From NCBI RefSeq assembly GCF_031755915.1, contig NC_083390.1, forward strand, positions 24,919,001 through 24,983,000: a stretch of 64,000 bases of DNA, given 5' to 3'. Positions 51,718 to 62,115 of the stretch are shown here, in pieces. The position numbers and the translations under genes were made by a program. Positions within the stretch are counted from its first letter, which is position 1. Every line of letters begins with the position of its first letter. Below the pieces are notes generated by a model, which worked only from the letters and a program-made list of their open reading frames with translations, was not told where the DNA came from and did not search any database. This DNA is from Ziziphus jujuba (Eukaryota > Streptophyta > Magnoliopsida > Rosales > Rhamnaceae).

Positions 51718-52300
51718 CTATAGGTATGTGTTCCTTCTCCTAAGCTTTTACCTGATCCTGAAGTCTGAGGCCGTTAACTGATTTTTTTTGTTTCCAAATT
51801 TTAAGTTATAAATTGATTTAAAACTCAAAATGCAGGTTTAATTCCAGTAATACGCAATAATCAAAAGATCAAATCAGTGATAATATCTGTTACTTGATAT
51901 CCAGTTACAACTTACAATTTTTACCACACTGAATCCTGTTTGACTACTAATTTACTTTTAGGCATAAAAATGTATAAAAGATATAAAACTATGAAATATC
52001 CTTCAAGGTATTAAAATTGCTTGAATAAAGAAAATGTTAAAAAATGAATTAAAAACACCATAGAATTATATATGCATTAGTTTGCAGTGGAGTTTATTGC
52101 ATGTCTCTGTGAACTGAGTTGATATTTTTATAACTTATTGGTCAAATGCAGATTTAATTCAACCAAAACCGATTAAGTGGGGGCCGGTCATTAAGTGGAC
52201 CGGAAGTTACATATCTATGGAGCATAAATTATACTTCGAAAATGAGAATTGAAGCAAAACCCAAAGAAATAATAGTCATATAAGAATAAGATTATTCCAG
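51371..52300. other. Gene-free stretch downstream of gene B
   Basis: AT-rich with (AT)n runs near 51403-51422, 51467-51484 and 51689-51716. No coding signal. 52310-52510 matches the 3'-UTR-like tails of A and C (GAGTAGAAAAGAGTCCC) and is probably the 3' UTR of gene B. Confidence 0.6.
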
Positions 52301-52510
52301 CATAACTTAAACAGTGACCATGAAGAATTGAAGTCCTTCTCTAATCATGACGAAAAAGAAACAGAGAGAGAAAAATCAGCACACAGAATCAGAAGAAACA
52401 AAGAAGAGAGAAGGGAGTGAAGCTTGAGATAGAGAATTCCCAGCATTGAGTAGAAAAGAGTCCCAGAGTACTGATCTCTGCCTACTGGCAAGCAGAGAGA
52501 GGCAGAGAGG

Positions 52511-54958
52511 TTATTCAATAACTTGTTTACCTTTATCGATGGGGTTAGAGTTGCCAGCTCCTTCCAGTCTTTCATGTTGCGGGTCATGACCATCATCCAA
52601 CACCTTCTTGTTTCCCTCGTTATCAGCCTTAACATGAGAGACTGGATCTTTATTTTCAATCATGGAGGCCATGCAGTAGCTTATTGTACGCTTAAACTCC
52701 TCCTCATCATGTCTGTGCAGAAGACGAAAACCGCACTTTTGAGCCAGTAAGCCTCCTATGTCGCTTGCAAATGAAGCCTCAACAAGACTGGAGTGCTTCC
52801 ACTGATCTGAAAACCAGAGCCGTGGTATATAGGACAGCCATATGAATTCTCCATTTATCTTCTTGACTTCTTCATTGGTCATTTGATAAAGATGCAGAGT
52901 ATCCAAACCAAAGTTACAAATAAGGAACTGAGGAATTTCTGGATCAACATTATCAATAAAGGTACTTGGATGCTCATCATATGTAAAATATGCACAAAGA
53001 GCCACTCCTAGCCAATCACCATCATATAGATCTGATGGTAGTTGGATTTCGGCTGAAGGACCACTGCCGTGATGGATGAACCAGTCTAGAATTTCAGTAG
53101 GAGGGAAGCATGAGTTATATATCATGTCTCGATCGAAGGCCTGCAAAATATATAGATTATAAGTTCTGGTGATAGAGAGAGACCTTAGAATGAAAAAAAT
53201 GCTGAGTTAGCTTTTTAATTATTGCTTACCATGCCAGTTTTGCCTGGCAAAGTGGGTTCAGCTGTCACATTTTCTGGTTGAGTAACAACACAACCTTTGC
53301 TATTTTTACTGCTGCTTCCCAACTCATCAGCACGACAGGGGCTTTTCTCATTTCCATCGCCCATAAATTTAGAAATGGTATCCAAATTGTCAAGGAACCC
53401 TGTCAGGCATTTGCTTATTGATTGTTTGAATTCTTCCACATCTTGTTCGTACAAGAGACGGACCCCGAGATTCTTGGTAAGCACGCCAGGGCACTCGCTG
53501 TAGATATCAATCACTATGTAGCTTTGGCCTTTCAACTCAGGAAGCAACAAAGAACTGGGAATGTAGGTTAGCCAAATGAACCCACCTACATATGACCACT
53601 TGAATTTGTCTTTGGTGACGTGAAACACGGGGGCAAGATCCAAACAGCAGCCTTGATCCGTATGCATATGACATAAAACTCTAAATGAGACTTCTAACTC
53701 CTCGTCAAGGATCAAATTTGGATGCTCGTTCACTGAAAAAGCCACACATACAGCGACCCCCAACCAATTTTTGTCAGTTTTGAGATTTGGTGGTAATTTG
53801 ATTGCGAATGTTCGCTTGCTGACTTGATAATCTTTAAACCACTCCAGAATTTCCTTCCGCGGGAAACATAAATTGTATGTCGAACAAGTTTCAAAAGGCT
53901 TAAAAACAGAAATGATCTGTCCTTTAAGGCTGAGAGTAATGATGATGAAAAAGCTAGAATGACGTTGAAGGAAATTCTCCAGATTATTTTTCCACCTTAC
54001 GAAATCATTTTCAAAAAGTGAAGACTCTGCCATTATCTGTAAATGAATTATACCAAGCTTTGAATCTCTTGAAGTGCTTTCTGCAAACAGTTTGTAAGAA
54101 GAAGATTCCAAAAACTGTTGTTTGGAGTGGACAACAACGGGGTCAAGTGGAATAGAAAGTTCCTTATATGCACTTGAAATTTCTTTGTCAACAGGTTGAG
54201 TACTTGACAGGAACATGTTGGATTCGTAATCCCTACAAAAGTCCACATAAGGAAATTAATTAATTAAATGAAGAATTTATGCATGGATATGATAGCACAA
54301 AAACAAAATTTATAGAAAATATATTTAACCTTTCAGAGGAGTAACTAGAATGGATGGGAATTTCTTCATTCCTTGTCACGGGCTTAACAGAGTGATATGC
54401 GCTGATGATACCCTGTACCAAAAATTCATATGCTTGGTAGCATTCTTGGTCCTCATTTGGAAAGCTCAACTGACACTCGGCTATCATTTCATTTACAGTT
54501 CCCATATCTTGATCATATACTGCACGGATCCCACACGTTTCGACCTCCAAATTTGGGGTGCTGGTTCTAAACAAAGCGCTTACTCCCCAACATTGATTCA
54601 ACTGATCTTTTTTGAAACACCCTCGAGGTGCACTAAATAGAATAGTCTGGTGTGAATAATACGAAATGGGGAGATCACTAATCGTTCTTATATGTGAAAC
54701 ACTACTTCCATGGGAATGAAAGTCTATATGAAGCAAAAGAGGAGATCCCGAATCCAAATGGTTGTTATCCAAATCAGACGGACACAATCTAAGTGCAGCA
54801 CACAGGCTAAATCCTACCCATGACTTGTCATCCAGTAAGTTTGCAGGAAGATAGCAAACTACGAAGCGCCCCACACTTTGGTGGAAGAACCAACCGAATG
54901 CAAATTCTGTTGAAGAAAAACTAAAAGGAATAGGAATGTTGCGTGCATACAATGATCC
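52511..54958 (-). CDS. Gene B exons: post-LRR types 2, 3 and 4 (second set) and stop
   Basis: 54958-54330 is type 2 (FAFGWFFHQSVGRFVVCYLP), 54232-53230 is type 3 (FPRKEILEWFKDYQVSKR) and 53140-52511 is type 4 (CFPPTEILDWFIHHGSG), ending KGKQVIE-stop. They are closer to the gene A exons of the same type than to types 1-4 among themselves, so the types are older than the split of A and B. Confidence 0.87.
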
Positions 54959-57838
54959 CTGTAAAGTTGTAAAATTTGTGAGTTATGATGGAAAAAGGGA
55001 TAGAGATTGTCAGAGAATTAAAGGCATAGAATTCTCAAAATAGAAATAGAAATGGAGAATGATTAATCACCTCAAAAAACACTCTTGAAAATAAGGCTTC
55101 TAGATCTCTTCTCAGCTGGTTCGTAGGTCGATGTGCACTTCTCAAGGAATGAGTTACAGGAGGATGATGGGATTCGAGTACCTTGACATCACTGGATCTT
55201 TCCAATAATTCACTTTCTTTCTCTAGTAAATGCAAGTAATGTTCGACAGATGTCAAGTCTGGGTGTTTAGTAGATGATGCATCATCTAAATCTTGACTAA
55301 ACTTTGGCACATCTTTGTTGATTGTTACAGGCAGACGACATTGTAAAAGCTCCACATGGATCTTATCCGATCTATTTGTTTGTTGTGGATCATGGATAAT
55401 ACTGCTGCCAGATTTGCTACACCCTTCCTGACCATCTGGATCATCGTACGTCGAGGCCATGCAATGATTTATTGTCTGCTTAAACTCTTCCTCATCATGC
55501 AGATATATAAGTCGGAGACCACACTTATGAGCCCCCCAGCCTCCTCTCTCGCTTACAAATGAAGCCTCAATGAGATTGCAGTTGTTCAGCTGATCTCCAA
55601 ACCAGATACGCGGTATTAAGGACAGCCACATGAATTCTACATCATGTAACATGTGGAAGTTCTTATGCAGGGGGTCCAGACTAACTCTGTCAGTTTCCAA
55701 GTGGCAAGCAAGGTAGTGAGGAATTTCAGGATCGAACTCAATTGTATGCTCATGGTCTGAAAAGTAAGCACATAGCGCCAATCCTATCCAAGTAGCATCC
55801 CTACATAGATATGGCGGTAGCTGGATTATCACTGAAGGGCCACTAGTATGATGGGTGAACCACTCTAGAATTTCAGTAGGAGGGCAACATGATAGCATTA
55901 GTGTGTCTCGATCAAAGTCCTGTAAATTAAATACAAATTATAAGATTGTACTGATGAGCTCTAAGAGAGAGAAAGAGAGAGAGAGAGAGAGATATATAAT
56001 TGAGAGTTGAAAAGAGCAAAGCTAATTATAATTTCTTACCAGTCCATGCAGATAAGTGGGCTGCTTAAAAAAATAGCTCATTTCACTAGATGGGATTTCA
56101 TTTTCATGGTCCACAAATTGCCGGATGAGGTCCTGGTTATTGTCAAAGAATGATGAGGTGCATTTGATTATTGATTTTCTAAATTCTTCCACGTCTTGCT
56201 CGTACAAGAGCCGAACTGCTACACCCTGTGCAAGTAGACCTGGACACTCATTAAAGATTTCAACAAGTATTTCGGAGTCCTGCCCATTCAATTCTGCAAG
56301 CAACACACAACTAGGAATGTAGGTTAGCCAAATGAATCCATGTACAAATAACCACTTGAATTTGTCTTTTGTGATGCGAAACATGGGGACAGGATTTAAA
56401 CATTGTCTTATATCCGTTCTCAAATGACAAAGAAGTCTGAAAAAGTCATTGTCAGAGTCAGAGATAGCATATGGATTCCCGTATACTGAAAAGGAAGCAC
56501 ATATAGCAATCCCTCTCCAATTATTATCAGCATTGAGATTCGGCGGTAGTTTAACCCCCATCCTTCGCATGTTAACTTTCCAACCTTTAAACCACTCCAG
56601 AGTTTCCTTTAGAGGAAAGCATATATTGTATGGCAACAAAGGATGAAAAGGTTTCACAAGAGAAATAATATGTCCCTTGAGACTGAGAGTAATGATGACG
56701 TTATAGCTTGTCTGAAGGAAATCTTCAAGATTGTTTTTCCAAGTTAGCCAATCATTTTCATGAAGCAAACTCTCTGCCATTATCTGTAAATGAATCAAAC
56801 CTTTCTCTGAATCTCTTGAACTTGAAGTACCAGTCATATTTGCATTAATCCCTTGATATGTAGATTCGAAAAAAGTTTTTGAGTGGGCTACAAAAGATTC
56901 AGACGGAATAGATTTCTCATATGCAGTAGCTGAAACGTATTCGTCAACAGGTTGAATACTTGACAAAAACTTGTTCGTCCGCAAGGACTCGTACTCACTG
57001 TAACAACAAATTAAGCCACAAAAAGAGATTATGCATGGATATATGCTAATAAAATAGAACTACTTGATGGATGGTAACAAAATTTATAATATTTATGTTA
57101 GAAAATTTAACCTTTCAAAGGAGAAAGTACTAGAATGAATATTACGCATTTCTTCTTTCCTTGTCTCGACCTTATCGGACTCAACTGAATTAAGGAATTG
57201 TTCCATCAACTCACTGTATGATTGGTAACACCTTTGTTGACTATGTTCATCATCGGCTACCCTATTTAATTCAATCTCAGTCACCATGTCTACTACACTT
57301 GCCAAATCTTCCTCGTATACTACTCGAATCCCGCACATTTTTACCTCCACATCTGGGGTACTGGTCCTAAACAAAGCACTGACTCCCCAACATTGATTCA
57401 GCTCTTCTTCGAAATTCAATCGGGGTGCATGAAATACAAGAAAATGATGTGGAAAAGAGCAAACGTGGACAATAAACGTTTTTACATGTGAAATGCTACT
57501 TCCATGGGTGTGCAAATCAATATAAAGCAAAGGACGAGTAGTTTCTGAGCGAGATAGATTATTCCTTGTAAGTCTAGCATATAAACCAAATCCAACCCAT
57601 TGCTTGTCATCAAATAAGTTTGTAGGAAGATAACAAACTACAGTGCGTCCCACACTATGATGAAAATACCATTCAAACGCAAATCCTTTCATAGGGAAAT
57701 CAAAAAACAAAGGTCTGTTACGTGCATGGCATCCCTGTTTGTGTATTTATAAGATCAAAAAATTATATGTGAGTTTTAGAAGTCAAGAAAAATTAACAAA
57801 TATAGACATGGACAAGACAATCGGATATAAATATATAA

Positions 57839-57871
<33 letters not shown>

Positions 57872-57962
57872 TTCAGGCATGTTAAGTTGTCCAACAGCTC
57901 ATTAATTACACACGTAATTAATGGCGATGTCCTACCACGTCTAGTAGAATATATATTTATAT

Positions 57963-58001
<39 letters not shown>

Positions 58002-60411
58002 GACGGTGTGTGTAGTGATCACCTGATACATTATTGAAAGCAATGATTGTAGATCTTTTCTCAGTGGGCTGTCAGGGTGAGCTGTTGCTATGACTTGATG
58101 TCTGGAACGTCGATGGGATTGAGGTTTTAAGACAACATCCAATTTACTTGCCTCATCTAGTATATGCTTGTAATGTTTTATAGATGTCAAGTTTAGGTGT
58201 TCATTACAAGTGTCAGCTAAATCTTGAGTAAACTTTGGCACATCTTTGTTAAATATTATATGCAGCCCACAAATTTTCACCTCCACATCCGGTCTGTTTG
58301 TTGAAATTGAAGCTATGATATGACTTGCTTTGTCCAATTGATTTGCAAACCTTGTCTTTGGCACATAGACACAAAGTCCATGAGACCCAACCTTGAAGCC
58401 ACTGAAGCTTTCTATCTTTCGGGGATTTTCGAGACAACCTTCATCAGTGTAAAAATGACAGAAAGTATCATACCGAACATCATCAAAGGTTTCTAGTTTC
58501 TTGATTAGGACAACAACAAACAGAGCAAATCCAATCCACATTTGGCTGCAATCTTTTTCAGGTAGTCTGATTCTTATAGAAGACCCTTTATTCCAACGGC
58601 TGCACCAGTCTGGAATTCTTGAAAAAGGAAAACGAAGTTCCACGCTTTCTTCGTGATAAATTCGATCCTATTAAAACAAAAAGATAGAATAAAATAAAAT
58701 CAAACATAAGAAAAACATTCTGTGGAACAGAGAGAAACAGAACAGGTGTACCTGAATGAATTTAGGAAAGAGTTTATAGATATGTTCTTCGGGCATTGGA
58801 AGAGGGTGATGTGTAAGAGATCCATTAGCCCCTTCTGATCCGCGAGAATCAATGAAACTGAATCCCTCATCAGAAGGCCATATTGTCATATGATCATTTA
58901 GCATAGGACAATTATTTGCCTGTACATGTTTTACATTTAATGGAAGTTTTGGCAATGATTGAAGCTTGCTACAATTATCCACATTGAGACGTCTAAGCTT
59001 AGAAAGCTGAGAGATGCTATCCGGTAAGCTCGTGAAGTTGTTTCCACCCAATATTAAACTCTCCAGTAATGACAAACAACTAATGTCTTCAGGGATTGCT
59101 CCTTGTACAAGATTGCATTCAGTTAGATCTAAAGATGTCAAAGAGCTTAAACCAGAGAATGACTTAGGCAACTGGAAACTGATATTGGATTCTGATGAAC
59201 ATTGAGATGAGGATCCGTCTGCCACACCCCCACATTGGAAGAAACAGAGTTTTTTAAGGTTCTTCAGAAGTACAATGGAGGAAGGCGCTTTCCTTATAGC
59301 AGTTCTACATGCATGAAGTTGCTCCAATTTTTCCAAGCTCCCAATGTTTTCTGGCAGTTGGTTGATCATTGAGCAGCCTCCAATGCTAAGTCCTTCTAGA
59401 GATGTCAAACTACAAACCAAATCTGGAAGACTCAAAAGGTTCTTGCATTCTCTAAGTTCCAATAACTTAAGGTTGCTTAAGCGCTCCAGTGATGTTGGCA
59501 ATTCCTTTATAGCAGTCCCATCCAAAAAAAGTTGTATCAAACAATTCATATCTCCCACAATTTCCGGAAATCTATCAAGTTCTTTACATCCCGTAAGAAT
59601 AAAAATCTCAAGGAAGTTGAAGCAGATGCCTTGCGGAAGACTGTCAAGAGATTCACAACCTTTCAAGTTCAACAACTTGAGTCCTTTGAGCTCTTTGATT
59701 GTCGGATGAATTTTTGATATCCTTTTACAACCTTCAAGAATCAGCCTCTCAAGATTGGGGAATGTGCTGAAGTCAGGGGATTCGACCAAGTACTCGCAAT
59801 TCCTAAGATCCAGTAATATTAACTTGTCCAAAGAAAGCTATATATATAGAAACAAAAAGTAAATAGATAAATAAAAATGGAAGTTGAAAAAGGCATTAAT
59901 CTGAATCAAACTTATGTAAGAAACACAAAAAGTAAATCAAAATCTTACTGTGGTCTCCTTATCCCATAGTCGTTCAATACGGCTATCGGACATGTTGAGC
60001 TCAACCAGATTTTTGGGTTGAAAACTCGATGGCATGGAGATGAGAGGATATTGATGCCATTCCAAAACACGTAACTTATTTGAAAAGTATTCACTTTCAG
60101 AAAAGTTGCGCACATTATGAATCTTCAATAGTCGTAGCTTTCTCATTTCTAACATTTTTTTCTCCTCACTCATGTGCAGTTCTTCATTTTTAGGCAAACT
60201 AAGGAATATACCTTGAACAACTTTTGTTCCCTATAGTAATGGAAAAGATTGTCAACCCAAAAATAGATAGTATAAATATCAACATATAAATAGCCATGTT
60301 ATTCACATTTATTGATATAATGATATACATGGTAAGTAACAACAGCTAAAGCTTGAGACTTGACCCGTAGCGCACTTGCCATACCATCATGTTTCCTAGA
60401 GTTTCAATCTG

Positions 60412-60462
<51 letters not shown>

Positions 60463-61666
60463 ACATTTTTATGCTACAAGATACAAAATGAAGTAAATTG
60501 ATATGAACATTTATACAGAGACAACATTCTAGCTGGTTGCATTTCAGTTAGATATATAGTTTACCTTACAGTTTTCAAGCACATCACGTGCATCCTTATG
60601 ATTCCAGAGCCTGCTTCTTTTGCCCAGCATGTCTGAGGATTCTTGACAAACAATCTCATGACCAAATTCTTGTAGCATATCATGCATCCAAAGCTTGTCA
60701 CTTGCGATAGTTATAAAGCATTTTTCCAAAAGCACTCTTAAACCAATTGTAGGATAAAACCTACAACTATCTAATATCTTTTTCACACGATATAGATCCT
60801 CTCCTTTGAAGAAACATGCTATATCCAAAAATATTTCCTTCTCCTTTTTCTCTAATCCATTATAACTTACTTGAAGAGTACGATGAATTGGTTCATCATC
60901 AGGATATTTCTTTAGTTCATCCAATATGTTTGACCATTCATCTGCTGTTTTCCCTTTCAAGTACGGACTCAAAACATCAAGAGTTAAAGGATGACCATTA
61001 GCATATTCCACAACTTGAATGGACAACTCTCTATACTGAATATCTAAAGCACCATTTTCGTCGAAGGCTCTTTGTTGTAAGAGTTCAAGAGCTTCCTCAT
61101 CATTCAGTTTATCAACCTCATAGATGTAATTTTGTCCATAGTTCATTAGCAAGTGATTATTTCTAGTAGTCACAATGACTCTACTCCCTCCACCTAACCA
61201 ATTATAGTGGTTTTTCCAATTTCCAACTAGACCTTCTATTTGCTCCAATTTATCAACATCATCTAGAATGATAAGCACCTTTTTGGAATGCAATCTTTGG
61301 CTTAATATATTGGTTACCATATGATCATCATATATACCTTCATCATCATTGAATAAGATTTGGTGAAGACGCTTTTGTAAGTGAACCATGCCATTTTTTT
61401 CATATTCCTCTCTCATGTTGCCAATGAAAGCACTAGCTTCAAATTTGTCACACACCGTTTGATAAAATGCACGAGCTAGAGTTGTTTTACCAACACCTGC
61501 GATGCCCCATATCCCCATGGTACAAACATCATCCGACGGGCATTTGTCCAATAGCTTCTGAATTTTCTTTATACGAGAATCAATGCCAACAAAGTCCTTT
61601 GAAGCTATTTGATATAGTTCTTTGAAAATCTTATTAACAATTTCCTCTATAACAACTGAATCATGC
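52511..61666 (-). CDS. Ma-like TNL gene B: NB-ARC-LRR with seven C-JID/post-LRR domains (5' TIR exon outside window)
   Basis: Likely intracellular immune receptor of the TNL class, closest in layout to Prunus Ma. Exons: 61666-60565, 60230-59949, 59837-58752, 58667-58023, 57734-57112, 56997-56040, 55919-55071, 54958-54330, 54232-53230, 53140-52511. All nine introns are GT-AG and every phase joins, giving 7,807 nt and about 2,601 residues with a TAA stop. NB-ARC is residues 1-367, with P-loop GIAGVGKTT at 54-62, kinase 2 LIILDDVD, GGGSRVIVTT, GHPLTL and MHD at 327-329. LRR is 368-823. Seven post-LRR domains fill 824-2601. In the family, C-JID/post-LRR domains bind the effector and NB-ARC drives assembly. 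No start codon is visible: the first exon begins with the last base of a split Arg codon, so a TIR exon should lie beyond 64000 or has been lost. Confidence 0.88.
55071..55919 (-). CDS. Gene B chimeric exon: type-4 C-JID head joined to type-1 tail
   Basis: 849 bp, fully open. The first ~530 bp encode a type-4 unit (CCPPTEILEWFTHHTSG ... WIGLALCAYF ... HDEEEFKQTINHCMAS) like the last exon (53140-52511). From about 55385 (near HDPQ/QTNRSD) the sequence turns into the tail of a type-1 exon (INKDVPKFSQDLDDAS ... LRRDLEALFSRVFFE), including the type-1 splice donor GAG/GTGATT. A normal type-4 exon ends in a stop codon; here that end is replaced, so translation goes on into a second set of post-LRR exons. 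Confidence 0.87.
56040..58667 (-). CDS. Gene B exons: post-LRR types 1, 2 and 3 (first set)
   Basis: Each exon encodes one jelly-roll-like C-JID unit. Type 1, 58667-58023: FPFSRIPDWCSRWNKGSSIR then LPEKD...WIGFAL. Type 2, 57734-57112: FAFEWYFHHSVGRTVVCYLP then WVGFGL. Type 3, 56997-56040: FPLKETLEWFKGW then KLPPNL...WRGIAIC. The shared pattern, W-hydrophobic, about 10 residues, hydrophobic-x-LP, then W-x-G-hydrophobic, is the C-JID signature. Between units are helical linkers with CGIRVVYEEDL-type sequence, as found at C-JID ends. Confidence 0.85.
58752..60230 (-). CDS. Gene B exons: leucine-rich repeats (two exons)
   Basis: The exons 60230-59949 (282 bp) and 59837-58752 (1,086 bp) have exactly the lengths of those in gene A. 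The first has LRVLEWHQYPL and NLVELNMSDSRIERLW, the usual opening of a TNL LRR. The second has about 11-12 repeats (e.g. LERLILEGCKRISKIHPTI, LDGTAIKELP, LDLTECNLVQGAIPEDI) and ends with HPLPMPEEHIYKLFPKFIQ. At the site of gene A's TAA, gene B has CAA (Gln). Confidence 0.9.
60416..60461. repeat. (TG)n microsatellite in the NB-ARC/LRR intron of gene B
   Basis: About 23 uninterrupted TG units in the 334-bp intron. Other microsatellites in gene B introns: (TA)n near 57844-57870 and (AC)n(AT)n at 57963-58000. Confidence 0.9.
60565..61666 (-). CDS. Gene B exon: NB-ARC
   Basis: 1,102 bp, acceptor TTATCCAG and donor AAG/GTAAAC. It holds all NB-ARC motifs in TNL form, including the final Asp of kinase 2 (LDDVD) and RNBS-D FLDIACFFKGED. 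It is 3 bp longer than the exon in gene A and has no stop. Confidence 0.9.
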
Positions 61667-61698
61667 CTGGATAAAGAACCAAAATGTATAGGACACTC

Positions 61699-62115
61699 AC
61701 ACAATTGGTCCCTAAACTATACTGTCATTTACAAGTTAGTTCCTGAATAGTTTTTTTTTTTTTTTTGGGGCATTTTAGTCACTAAACTCATTAAAACGTT
61801 GTACAGTTAATCCCTCGACATTTTGTGTTAGGGACCAATTTGTAACATATGATATAGTTTAAGAATTAACATGTAACGTCTCATATAATTTGAGAATTAA
61901 ATGTGTAGTTAGCCCAGTATCACATTAATCCTCAAATTATGTTAAACGTTACAAATTAATCCTTAAACTATGTCTTACATTATAAATTTTTTTGGATGAA
62001 AGGATTAACAGTGCAATTTTTTGATAAGTTTGGGAACTAAAATGCAACCCAAAAAAAAAAAAAAAAATTCAAGGACTTACTTGTAAATAGTGGTATAATT
62101 TGGGAACCAATTATG
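61699..62115. mobile_element. MITE-like element with terminal inverted repeats of about 55 bp, upstream of the gene B NB-ARC exon
   Basis: Left end CACAATTGGTCCCTAAACTATACT... and right end (reversed) CATAATTGGTTCCCAAATTATACC... pair over about 55 bp, each followed inwards by a T or A run. The inside has further AAACTAT/ACATATGATATAGTTTAA-type repeats and no coding frame. It lies just 30 bp from the NB-ARC exon acceptor, in what should be the first intron. Confidence 0.65.

Noticed and set aside
52511..56040. A separate second gene for the last post-LRR exons
   Set aside because: There is no start codon, promoter or NB-ARC/LRR before them, introns are 89-120 bp, and the phases join to the upstream exons through the chimeric exon.
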